A DNA stretch of 64,000 nt from Deltaproteobacteria bacterium (GTDB lineage: Bacteria > Desulfobacterota > Syntrophobacteria > Syntrophobacterales > Syntrophobacteraceae), in NCBI GenBank assembly GCA_021777755.1, contig JAJYDE010000010.1, forward strand, positions 48,421 to 112,420. The letters are read 5' to 3'. The translations under genes and the position numbers were made by a program. Of this stretch, positions 56,101 through 64,000 are shown in pieces (position 1 is the first letter of the stretch; each line of letters starts with the position of its first letter). Under the pieces are notes generated by a model. The model made no database searches, was not told where the DNA came from, and was given only the letters and a program-made list of their open reading frames with translations.

Positions 56101-56607
56101 AGCCTCCTCCTCTTTCCCTGAGCCCAAAAAATCCGGCAGGCAAAAACGCGGCGCCATGCCGCTTCCGCCCCACTGAGGAAAAGGGGCGATCTTCTATTCG
56201 AAAGATTCCGGGTTGAAAACTTCTGGACAAGACTCCGTAGCCATGCCCAAATTGCCACGAGCTTTTTATGTTGGTTCAACAGCCCCTTGGAGGGTTGTTA
56301 CTGGCGGGAAAAATCATGGGACACTCCAGCCTAGCCCATCAGTGCCCATGGTGTCAAATAGTAGAAGTTGAAAATGGCGGAAAAATTCACCCCCGGTTTT
56401 TCGACCGTCCCTACCCGTCCGCCCTTGCGGGGCGGTTGAGCCCATTGTTATCGTTGACAAATAAACTGCCGGCGCAGCCCGCAAACTCCCATGGATCGGT
56501 ACTCGTTTGATATTGACCCACAGCGGAACTGCTGGTATAGGTGAAGTCTGAAAATATTTTCACAAATGCGATTTTGTGTGGATTTTGACCGGTGAGGAGG
56601 TCGCGTT
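56101..56607. other. divergent fdhA/mutA control region
   Basis: About 500 bases with no gene. The right part holds the mutA promoter described separately. CCGCCC/GGGCGG (near 56420-56436) forms a small hairpin. I could not place an fdhA promoter and found no sigma54 box with correct spacing for it. Confidence 0.4.
56513..56541 (+). promoter_or_regulatory. promoter of the methylmalonyl-CoA mutase operon
   Basis: TTGACC (56513-56518) and TATAGG (56536-56541), 17-base spacer, 66 bases before the mutA start. Good match to sigma70 consensus. Confidence 0.5.
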
Positions 56608-58287
56608 ATGTTCGATGAAAAGGTGCTCAAAAAAATTGAAGCCGACAAGGAGAAATGGGAGCAGGGGCCTCTTGCGAAGTCTCTGTCCCGGTCCCCCGAA
56701 GCCAAGCCTGTTTTCACGACTATTTCAGGGACTCCGGTGGAAAGACTCTACACCCCTTTGGATGTGGATGGCGTCGATTACGATCGGGACCTTGGCTATC
56801 CCGGAACCTTTCCGTTTACCCGGGGTGTCCAGCCCACGATGTATCGTGGCCGCTACTGGACGATGCGCCAGTATGCGGGATTTGGCGACGCAAAGAGCAC
56901 CAACGAACGGTATCGTTATCTGCTCGACCAGGGGCAAACGGGTTTAAGCGTTGCGTTCCATCTGCCCACCCAGGCGGGTTACGACTCCGACCATCCGCTT
57001 TCCATGGGCGAAGTGGGCAAAGTGGGCGTGGCCATAGATCACATAGACGATATGCGGGTCCTCTTCGACCGGATTCCGCTCGATAAGGTCACCACCTCGA
57101 TGACCATGAACGCCCCGGCGGGCGTGCTTCTGGCCATGTACCTGGCGATTGCCAAAGAGCAGGGCGTGCCGTGGGAAAAAGTTGGCGGAACGGTCCAAAA
57201 CGACGTTTTAAAGGAAATCATCTGCCGCGGGCAATATATCTATCCGCCCAGACATACGATGAGGCTGACGGTTGATCTGATAGAATTCTGCCAGAAATTC
57301 GTTCCGAAATGGAACACGATCAGTATAAGCGGCTATCATATCCGGGAGGCGGGTTCGACCGCGGCCCAGGAGATGGCCTTCACCCTGGCCGACGGCATAG
57401 CCTATACGCAGGCTTGCATGGAGCGGGGCATGGACGTCGACAGTTTTGCTCCCCGCCTCAGCTTTTTCTTCAACGCCTTTACAAATGTTTTGGAAGAAGT
57501 CGCCAAGTTCCGCGCGGGCCGCAGATACTGGGCCAAGGTCATGCGGGACCGGTTCAAAGCTAAAGACCCCCGTTCCATGATGCTGCGCTACCATGTGCAG
57601 ACCGGAGGCGTGACGCTGACGGCCCAGCAGCCGCTAAACAACATCGTTCGAGTGGCTCTGCAGACTTACGCCACCGCCCTTGGCGGAGGTCAGTCCCTGC
57701 ACACCAACTCCTACGACGAGGCGCTCTGCCTGCCGACCCAGCAGGCGGTGACGGTGGCGCTTCGCACCCAGCAGATCGTGGCCGAGGAATCGGGGGCGAC
57801 CGACACGATCGACCCGCTGGCCGGCTCCTACTATGTGGAGAGCATGACCGATCGGATCGAAGCCGAAGTGGACGAATATATAAAGAAAATCGACGCGATG
57901 GGCGGCACCCTTTCGGCCATCGAGCAGGGCTATATCCAAAAGGAGATTCAGAACAGCGCCTACCGTTTCCAAAAGGAGATCGAATCGCGCGAACGGGTTT
58001 ACGTCGGGATAAACAAATACACCATGGAAGAGGCTCCTCCGACCGGGCTTCTCAAGGTGGACATGGCGGTTGGCGAAAAGAAGGCCGCCGAGTTGAAGGA
58101 GTACCGCGCCAAGAGGGACAACGCCAAATGGAAGGCTGCCCTGGACAAGCTGCGGGAGGTTTCCGCAACGGATGAAAACGTACTGCCCTACGTGATCGAT
58201 GCCGTTACGGCCAAGGCAACGGTTGGCGAAATCTGCGACGTATGGCGTAATATTTACGGCGAATACCGGCCCAAGGAATTCGTTTAG
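56608..58287 (+). CDS. mutA: methylmalonyl-CoA mutase catalytic subunit
   Basis: 559-residue TIM-barrel chain of a split B12-dependent mutase. TYPGTFPF-type start (YPGTFPFTRGVQPTMYRGRYW) and the SGYHIREAGSTAAQE stretch are conserved; the cobalamin domain is encoded separately downstream. It interconverts methylmalonyl-CoA and succinyl-CoA in propionate metabolism. Three further genes of the pathway follow. Confidence 0.94.
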   Translation: MFDEKVLKKIEADKEKWEQGPLAKSLSRSPEAKPVFTTISGTPVERLYTPLDVDGVDYDRDLGYPGTFPFTRGVQPTMYRGRYWTMRQYAGFGDAKSTNERYRYLLDQGQTGLSVAFHLPTQAGYDSDHPLSMGEVGKVGVAIDHIDDMRVLFDRIPLDKVTTSMTMNAPAGVLLAMYLAIAKEQGVPWEKVGGTVQNDVLKEIICRGQYIYPPRHTMRLTVDLIEFCQKFVPKWNTISISGYHIREAGSTAAQEMAFTLADGIAYTQACMERGMDVDSFAPRLSFFFNAFTNVLEEVAKFRAGRRYWAKVMRDRFKAKDPRSMMLRYHVQTGGVTLTAQQPLNNIVRVALQTYATALGGGQSLHTNSYDEALCLPTQQAVTVALRTQQIVAEESGATDTIDPLAGSYYVESMTDRIEAEVDEYIKKIDAMGGTLSAIEQGYIQKEIQNSAYRFQKEIESRERVYVGINKYTMEEAPPTGLLKVDMAVGEKKAAELKEYRAKRDNAKWKAALDKLREVSATDENVLPYVIDAVTAKATVGEICDVWRNIYGEYRPKEFV

Positions 58288-58332
58288 GCGGCGTGTCGCC
58301 GCGGACGGGATGCCCGCCTGCTTGCGGGCGGG
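58288..58332. other. two hairpins between mutA and mutB
   Basis: GCGGCG-TGT-CGCCGC right after the mutA stop and GCCCGC/GCGGGC (58312-58329). They may tune the ratio of the two mutase subunits or stabilise the upstream transcript. Confidence 0.4.
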
Positions 58333-58422
58333 CCCATGCGGCGGCCTGCCGGGTTTTTGTTCCAAGCGAGCCTTCGGTCCTGGGCTCTGAGATGCTATTG
58401 AACATGTGGAAGGGGAAATTCC

Positions 58423-58821
58423 ATGGCTGGAAAAATCAAGATGATCATGGCCAAACCGGGCCTGGACGGACACGACCGCGGGGCAAAACTCCTTGCAAGA
58501 GTATTCGCGGAAGCAGGGATGGAAGTTGTTTACACCGGGCTTCGGCAGACACCTGAAATGATAGTGGCCGCGGCCGAGCAGGAAGACGCCGATGTGGTGG
58601 GGCTCAGCAGCCTTTCGGGCGTTCACAATTATTTTTTCCCGAAGGTCTTTGAGCTTATGAAGCAGAAGGGACTCAACGACGTTTTGCTCGTGGGCGGAGG
58701 GATCATTCCCGAGGAAGATTACGATTTTTTGAAAAAATCGGGCATGAACGCGATTTTCGGACCCGGGACCCCGACCACGGAGATCGTCAACTTTATTCAG
58801 GCAAACGTGCGCAAACGCTAG
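58423..58821 (+). CDS. mutB: methylmalonyl-CoA mutase B12-binding subunit
   Basis: 132-residue Rossmann-like domain with the base-off B12 signature: [13 protein letters not shown] (His ligand in DGHDRG), VVGLSSLSG and LVGGGIIP. It combines with the large chain encoded upstream. Split mutases are common in anaerobes and archaea. Confidence 0.94.
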   Translation: MAGKIKMIMAKPGLDGHDRGAKLLARVFAEAGMEVVYTGLRQTPEMIVAAAEQEDADVVGLSSLSGVHNYFFPKVFELMKQKGLNDVLLVGGGIIPEEDYDFLKKSGMNAIFGPGTPTTEIVNFIQANVRKR

Positions 58822-58837
58822 TTTAGGAATCACCACA

Positions 58838-59830
58838 ATGGCGGTCGATTATGCGGCCCAAATCCTGGAGGGCTCTCACAGGGCTGCGGCCCGTCTCATT
58901 TCCTGGCTCGAAGATGAAGATGAGAGGGCCTACGAGTGCATGAAAAAGCTCTACCCGCACACGGGCAGGGCTTATGTACTCGGTATAACCGGGTCGCCGG
59001 GAGCCGGCAAATCCACGCTTACCAACGGGCTTGCCCGTGAGATACGAAAAAGCGGGCTGAAAGTCGGCATTGTGGCGGTGGACCCATCGAGCCCCTTTAC
59101 CGGAGGCGCCCTGCTTGGCGACCGGGTCCGGATGAGCGAGCTTGCCGAGGACCCGGACATCTATATCCGCAGCATGGCCACGCGCGGCTTTCTGGGAGGC
59201 ATGGCCAAGGCGGCCGCAGACGTTGTGAAGGTCCTCGACGCCCTGGGCAAAGACGTTGTATTGATTGAAACCGTTGGTGTGGGACAAGACGAGGTGGATA
59301 TCGTAGGGGTTGCCGATACGACCTGCGTGGTCCTGGTGCCGGGGCTGGGAGACGCGATTCAGAGCATGAAGGCGGGCATCATGGAAATCGCCGACGTGTT
59401 CGTAATCAACAAGGCCGATCGGCCGGGCGCGGACATGCTCTGCGCGGAGACGTGCTCGCGTATCGAGATGGATGCCCATCTGAGGGAGCGCGGCTGGCTC
59501 GCTCCGGTCAAGAAAACCGTTGCGGTGGAAGCCGAAGGCATCGATGAGCTGTGGCTTGCCATCGAAGATCACCGCAAGTTTTTGCTCGAATCGGGCAGAT
59601 TTTATCAGAACAGGCGTGAGAGGATTTCCCGGGAAGCTCTTCGCATGATTCACGCGGAGCTTTTCCGGGTAGTGCGGGAACAGTTGGAGAAAAGCGGCAG
59701 ACTCGAGGCCGCTGTGGAAAAACTGATGAACAAAGAACTCGACCCCTACACCCTGATGCGCGAAACCGTCACCGAATGGCTTTCCTCATCCCGATGCGAA
59801 AGGAGACACGATGAAGATACTCAAAGTTGA
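58838..59830 (+). CDS. meaB: mutase-associated GTPase MeaB (ArgK)
   Basis: 330 residues. Walker [10 protein letters not shown] (about residue 53), [16 protein letters not shown] switch region, VGQDEVD and NKAD base-recognition motif. It guards loading and protection of adenosylcobalamin in the mutase. It overlaps the epimerase start by 20 bases. Confidence 0.94.
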   Translation: MAVDYAAQILEGSHRAAARLISWLEDEDERAYECMKKLYPHTGRAYVLGITGSPGAGKSTLTNGLAREIRKSGLKVGIVAVDPSSPFTGGALLGDRVRMSELAEDPDIYIRSMATRGFLGGMAKAAADVVKVLDALGKDVVLIETVGVGQDEVDIVGVADTTCVVLVPGLGDAIQSMKAGIMEIADVFVINKADRPGADMLCAETCSRIEMDAHLRERGWLAPVKKTVAVEAEGIDELWLAIEDHRKFLLESGRFYQNRRERISREALRMIHAELFRVVREQLEKSGRLEAAVEKLMNKELDPYTLMRETVTEWLSSSRCERRHDEDTQS

Positions 59831-60212
59831 CCATATAGGCATAGCGGTAAATAATATCGAAGAGGCAAAAAAGCTCTACACCGATATCCTGGGCATTACG
59901 CACACGGGCAGTGAGACGGTGGCCGAGCAAAAAGTCACCACGGCATTTTTCCCGGTGGGGGAAGCCGAAGTCGAGCTTTTGGAATCGACCGCCCCCGATG
60001 GTCCGATCGCAAAATTTATCGAGTCCAGGGGCCAGGGAATCCAGCACATCGCCTTCCGGGTGGATAACATTGAAGAAGCACTGGAAGAACTCAAGGCCAA
60101 GGGGGTCCGGCTGATCGACGAAAAACCGCGAAAGGGCGCCGGCGGAGCAAAAATTGCGTTTCTGCATCCCAAGTCCACCTTCGGCGTACTGGTAGAACTT
60201 TCGGAAAGATAG
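59811..60212 (+). CDS. mce: methylmalonyl-CoA epimerase
   Basis: 133-residue vicinal-oxygen-chelate protein. [19 protein letters not shown] and QHIAFRVDN contribute the metal-binding His residues; a C-terminal Glu (LVEL) completes them. Converts the S to the R epimer required by the mutase. Coupled to meaB. Confidence 0.93.
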   Translation: MKILKVDHIGIAVNNIEEAKKLYTDILGITHTGSETVAEQKVTTAFFPVGEAEVELLESTAPDGPIAKFIESRGQGIQHIAFRVDNIEEALEELKAKGVRLIDEKPRKGAGGAKIAFLHPKSTFGVLVELSER

Positions 60213-60252
60213 TAAGATCCACACTTGGCAGTGCAAACGGAAAGGATGGAGC

Positions 60253-60750
60253 ATGAAATCCAAACTGTTCAGCAGAATTGGCTTTTGCACCGATTTTTCC
60301 GAAAACGCCGATGAGGCCTTTGCCGTAGCACTCGAGATGGCGGCGACTTTCGGCGCCGCCATGGAGATTATTCACATTACGGCGAACTTGATGCACTCCC
60401 CTCCGGTCCACACCACCTACATGCCGGTCGAATATGATCCGGAGTTTGCCGAGGAACTTTCCCGGGCCGCGATGAAATCGATCGAGGAAAAATATGTGAG
60501 CCGGCTTCCCGAGGGGATGCACCACAATGTCAATGTCGTATCCGGGTACGCCGCGACCGAAATCCTCAGGCTTGCCGGGGAAAAACAGCTGGACCTGCTG
60601 GTCATGGGATCTCACGGTCTGACGGGTCTGGCCCATGTGCTTTTCGGCAGCACCGCGGAGAGAATCGTTCGAAAAGCCGGCTGCTCGGTCCTGACGGTTC
60701 GCCACAAGTCGTCCCGGACGAGCCCCCTTGTTTCGGCAGCCACGCCCTGA
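60253..60750 (+). CDS. universal stress protein, single domain
   Basis: 165-residue UspA domain; GSHGLTGLAHVLFGSTAERI is the conserved nucleotide-loop region near the C terminus. It starts 40 bases after the epimerase and may be co-transcribed with it. Role unknown. Confidence 0.85.
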   Translation: MKSKLFSRIGFCTDFSENADEAFAVALEMAATFGAAMEIIHITANLMHSPPVHTTYMPVEYDPEFAEELSRAAMKSIEEKYVSRLPEGMHHNVNVVSGYAATEILRLAGEKQLDLLVMGSHGLTGLAHVLFGSTAERIVRKAGCSVLTVRHKSSRTSPLVSAATP

Positions 60751-60821
60751 GTACGAAAAGTCGCGTGAGGCGGTTATCCGGCTCCTCGCCGCACACTCTT
60801 TTCGTAACATGGAAAACCGTG

Positions 60822-61844
60822 ATGGAAAATGAAACCGGCCCGACAGCCGAAAACAGGCGGCGGCTTGTCATGATGGCCCTGTCGGTAGGCGTGAGCCTGC
60901 TTCTTATGGGGCTAAAATTTCTTGCTTTCCTGCTCACCGGATCGTCGGCCATTCTTTCGGATGCCCTGGAATCCATCATAAACGTCGTGGCAGGCGGCTT
61001 CGGCCTGTGGAGCGTCTTTCTTGCCTCAAAGCCCCCTGATGCCGGCCATCCTTACGGCCACGGGGAGATGGAGTTTTTCTCGGCGGGCTTCGAAGGGGCG
61101 CTGATCGTGCTGGCCGCCGGGGTAATCGTCTGGGAGTCGGTCCCGAAGATTTTATCCCCCCATGGACTGCCCCGGCTCGACTCCGGACTTCTCATCCTTT
61201 TTGGCACCACCCTCGCCAATCTTTGGCTCGGGCTCATTCTCATTCGCGCCGGGAAACGCACCGGGTCCATGGCCATATCGGCCGACGGCAAGCACATCAT
61301 GGCCGATGTGTTCACCTCCGTGGGGGTCATGGCAGGCCTGCTGCTGGTGCGGCTCACCGGGTGGTACTTCCTCGACGGGACCGTGGCCTGCGTGGTTGCG
61401 GCTAATATCGTCTTTGTCGGAATAAGGCTCATCTTTACCTCTTCCTCACGCCTCATGCGCGCATATGATCCCGAACTGCTCGAGCGGATCACCTCTGTTA
61501 TCGCCCGCAACCGCAAACCCGAATGGATAGATATTCATCGGTTGCGCGCATGGAGTTCGGGCCGTGAAATCCACATGGACTTTCATCTCATCCTGCCTCG
61601 GGATTCGAGTCTTGAAGATGCCCACAGAACTGTCGTCGAGGTGCAGCAGCTTCTCAAATCACAGCTCCCCGGGGCCCCGGATATTCTGATTCACGTCGAG
61701 CCCTGCCTGGATCCCCAGTGCCGCATCTGTTTGCGGCCTCGCTGCGTGATACGCAAGAAATCCTTTCGAAAACAGCCTGAACTGTGCAGCAGCGAAGTCG
61801 CCCATCCCGGATCGGTTGAGGACGATGCCCTGCCCGGCGAGTAA
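60822..61844 (+). CDS. cation diffusion facilitator with cysteine-rich tail
   Basis: 340-residue CDF transporter, six helices with the metal-site residues in SDALESIINV and HIMADVFTSVG (HxxxD-type). The cytosolic C-terminal domain (about 205-290) ends in a cysteine-rich tail, CLDPQCRICLRPRC, likely a metal sensor or store. Exports Zn, Mn or Fe; the metal is not predictable. ATG 60822 chosen; the frame is open from a GTG at 60765. Confidence 0.9.
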   Translation: MENETGPTAENRRRLVMMALSVGVSLLLMGLKFLAFLLTGSSAILSDALESIINVVAGGFGLWSVFLASKPPDAGHPYGHGEMEFFSAGFEGALIVLAAGVIVWESVPKILSPHGLPRLDSGLLILFGTTLANLWLGLILIRAGKRTGSMAISADGKHIMADVFTSVGVMAGLLLVRLTGWYFLDGTVACVVAANIVFVGIRLIFTSSSRLMRAYDPELLERITSVIARNRKPEWIDIHRLRAWSSGREIHMDFHLILPRDSSLEDAHRTVVEVQQLLKSQLPGAPDILIHVEPCLDPQCRICLRPRCVIRKKSFRKQPELCSSEVAHPGSVEDDALPGE

Positions 61845-61849
61845 ATAGT

Positions 61850-61878
61850 TTATCGGCTGATGGCTTTTTGGGTATAAT
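61850..61878 (+). promoter_or_regulatory. probable promoter of hemB
   Basis: TATAAT at 61873-61878 with a weak -35 TTATCG at 61850-61855, 17-base spacer, about 70 bases before the hemB ATG. Confidence 0.4.
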
Positions 61879-61946
61879 AGCTTCTTTCGGGCAAGGAAGC
61901 ACAGCGCCTGGCCGGCCGAGACGACTATCATGAAAGGACGATTCCA

Positions 61947-62930
61947 ATGTATTTTCCGGTCTACAGACCAAGGAGATTGAGGCGCACGGAAAACCTTCGG
62001 CGCATGATTAGAGAAACCAGACTGAGCCTCGATCATCTGATCTATCCTCTTTTCGTCATGCCCGGCAGGGGAGTTAAAAACCCGGTCAAATCGATGCCCG
62101 GCGTTTTTCAGTTGTCTGTGGACCAGTTGATCGAAGAAGTGCGCTCGGTGGTGGAACTCGACATTCCCGGCATTATCCTTTTCGGCCTCCCGGACAAAAA
62201 GGACGATTCCGGTTCGCAGGCCTACGACGATAACGGCGCGGTCCAGCGGGCGGTGCGCGAGATCAAAGGCTCATGGCCGGATTTGACCGTGATTACCGAC
62301 GTGTGTCTTTGTGAATACACCAGCCACGGACACTGCGGCATCCTTCATGGCCACGAGGTCCAAAACGACGCCACGCTTGAAATACTTGCCCGGGTGGCCT
62401 TGTCTCACGCAAAGGCCGGAGCCGACATCATCGCACCTTCCGACATGATGGACGGCCGGGTCTCGGCCATAAGGGACGCTCTGGATGAAAGCGGCTTCGA
62501 CCAGACCGCCATTCTCGCCTATTCGGCCAAATATTGTTCGGGTTTCTACGGCCCTTTCCGCGACGCGGCCGATTCCGCCCCCCGATTCGGCGACCGGAGG
62601 GGCTACCAGATGGATGTGGCCAACGGGGCCGAAGCCTTGCGGGAAGTCGAGCTGGATATAGAAGAGGGCGCCGATATGGTTATGGTCAAGCCCGCCTTGT
62701 CCTACCTGGATATAATATGGCGGGTGAAGCAGGAATGCGGCCGCCCGGTTGCCGCCTACAACGTGAGCGGAGAGTATTCGATGATCAAGGCCGCCGCGGC
62801 CAACGGATGGATTGACGCAGAGCGGGTCATGATGGAAGTCCTGACTTCGATGGTTCGAGCCGGGGCGGATCTGATTTTGACCTATTTTGCAAAAGAGGCT
62901 GCGGCTCTGCTGCACAACCGGCAGCTATGA
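61947..62930 (+). CDS. hemB: delta-aminolevulinic acid dehydratase (porphobilinogen synthase)
   Basis: 327 residues. The metal-ligand cysteines lie in [14 protein letters not shown] (zinc type), and active-site lysines in [12 protein letters not shown] and [10 protein letters not shown]. Condenses two aminolevulinates into porphobilinogen. The next gene is a radical SAM protein, which fits heme synthesis through siroheme. Confidence 0.95.
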   Translation: MYFPVYRPRRLRRTENLRRMIRETRLSLDHLIYPLFVMPGRGVKNPVKSMPGVFQLSVDQLIEEVRSVVELDIPGIILFGLPDKKDDSGSQAYDDNGAVQRAVREIKGSWPDLTVITDVCLCEYTSHGHCGILHGHEVQNDATLEILARVALSHAKAGADIIAPSDMMDGRVSAIRDALDESGFDQTAILAYSAKYCSGFYGPFRDAADSAPRFGDRRGYQMDVANGAEALREVELDIEEGADMVMVKPALSYLDIIWRVKQECGRPVAAYNVSGEYSMIKAAAANGWIDAERVMMEVLTSMVRAGADLILTYFAKEAAALLHNRQL

Positions 62931-62940
62931 GGTAAACGCA

Positions 62941-64000
62941 TGACAGCCACGGATCACACCGAAATGAAAGGCCGCCCGGATACGGGCCAAACAGGACTTG
63001 CCGCCAACCTGCGGCTTGTGGCCTGGGAAATCACCCGTTCCTGCAATCTCGCCTGCGTTCACTGTCGCGCGGCCGCACAGGACTGCCCCTACGAAGGAGA
63101 ACTCTCCCTTTCCGAGTGCAAAAAAGTGATGGATGAAATTGCCCAAGTGGCAAAGCCCATAATCATCCTCACCGGTGGAGAACCGCTGCTGCGAGCCGAT
63201 GTTTTCGATCTTGCCGACTACGGCCGCAAGGCGGGCTTCCGGATGACCATGGCCACAAACGGCACCTTGCTCACACCCGCAATTGTTCAAAAGATGAAGG
63301 ACTCGGGGATCGAGCGCATAAGCATCAGTATCGACGGGGCCGATGCCCCGTCCCATGACGCATTCAGAAAGGTTCCCGGAGCCTTTGAAGGCGCCTTGCG
63401 GGGCATAGCCCTGGCCAGGCAAGCCAAGCTCGATTTTCAGGTCAATACCACGATCACCCGGGCCAATATCGACGACTTCCCCGCCATTCACGATCTGGTC
63501 GTTTCGCTTGGCGCCCTCGCCCACCATATTTTCATGCTCGTCCCCATGGGAAGAGGAAAAGAGCTGACCCAAGGGGCTATCAGCGCCGAAGAATACGAAA
63601 AGACCCTTCACTGGTTCTACGACCGCCGGGGCAAGGCGCCGCTCCAGCTGAAGGCCACCTGCGCCCCGCACTATTACCGGATAATGCGCCAGAGGGCCAG
63701 GGCCGAGGGAACGCAGATAAACTTCGAAACCTTCGGCCTCGATGCCGTTACACGCGGCTGCCTGGGCGGGACCGGCTTCGTTTTCATATCCCATCTGGGG
63801 CAGGTGCAGCCCTGCGGCTACCTGGAACTCGATTGCGGCAATGTGCGGGAAAAGTCTTTCCGGGATATCTGGCTTAATTCCGCTGTTTTCCACAACTTAA
63901 GAGATCTGAAACGCTACGAGGGAAAATGCGGAAAATGCGAATTCACAAGGGTTTGCGGCGGGTGTCGCGCGAGAGCCTATGAACTGAGCGGCAACTACAT
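62941..64000 (+). CDS. radical SAM/SPASM protein of the AhbC/AhbD heme branch, 3' end outside the window
   Basis: 353 codons open to the right edge. N-terminal SAM-cluster motif CNLACVHC, TGGEPLLR and ATNGTLL are visible; the C-terminal SPASM region has GCLGGTG, QPCGYLEL and CGKCEFTRVCGGCRA. Next to hemB it most likely belongs to the siroheme-dependent heme pathway (AhbC decarboxylase or AhbD heme synthase); the two cannot be separated by sequence alone here. Starts 11 bases after hemB. Confidence 0.8.

Noticed and set aside
54223..56121. 632-codon open frame on the plus strand
   Set aside because: Antisense to the Sec formate dehydrogenase, including across its Sec codon.
57634..58836. 400-codon open frame on the minus strand
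   Set aside because: Antisense to both mutase subunits.

Overview
The window is 64 kb of GC-rich bacterial chromosome. Its gene content points to a syntrophic, propionate-type anaerobe of the Syntrophobacter lineage (Desulfobacterota, former Deltaproteobacteria). It carries a split methylmalonyl-CoA mutase with MeaB and epimerase, a class II fumarase, a complete six-subunit Ech hydrogenase, a selenocysteine formate dehydrogenase exported by Tat, an EtfBA/FixCX electron-transfer cluster, and hemB beside an AhbC/AhbD-type radical SAM gene. The taxonomic call is inference from gene content; no rRNA gene lies in the window.

Layout. 0.1-6.3 kb: TetR-regulated HlyD/ABC export cassette (ybhGFSR-like) with a visible promoter and operator. 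6.4-9.8 kb: M42 peptidase, Nramp metal transporter, universal stress protein. 9.8-10.1 kb: heptad repeats and a small MITE-like element. 10.1-14.9 kb: a divergent sigma54-activator-like gene and a sigma54-type promoter in front of an amino acid permease, a PP2C phosphatase and a PII protein. 15.2-20.3 kb: echABCDEF on the minus strand behind another sigma54-type promoter. 20.8-23.8 kb: radC, quinone oxidoreductase, an ABC ATPase and a short gene with an in-frame UGA. 24-30.4 kb: mlaC, thioesterase, murJ, YchF-like GTPase, cheD, fumC. 30.5-32.6 kb: tRNA-Pro and a Tim44-domain/coiled-coil pair. 33.2-41.9 kb: a frame-disrupted hybrid sensor kinase, then two MshEN/DUF202 membrane proteins with a histidine kinase, a receiver and a ParB-like protein. 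41.9-45.7 kb: etfB-etfA-fixC-fixX. 45.7-50.3 kb: lepB, a Do-type protease, a membrane protein, an AAA+ ATPase. 50.6-56.1 kb: TauE/SafE exporter and the Sec formate dehydrogenase operon. 56.6-62.9 kb: methylmalonyl-CoA module, stress protein, cation efflux, hemB; a radical SAM heme gene runs off the right edge.

How the parts fit: propionate oxidation through methylmalonyl-CoA, succinate and fumarate would use the mutase/epimerase and fumarase here. The reducing equivalents can be released as hydrogen (Ech) or formate (periplasmic Sec-FDH), with Etf/FixCX linking flavoprotein electrons to quinone or ferredoxin. Less expected features are the PII-PP2C pair with a non-uridylylatable T-loop, the MshEN-DUF202 sensory operon, and a possible new selenoprotein whose UGA is followed by a hairpin at the same distance as in the Sec-FDH gene.
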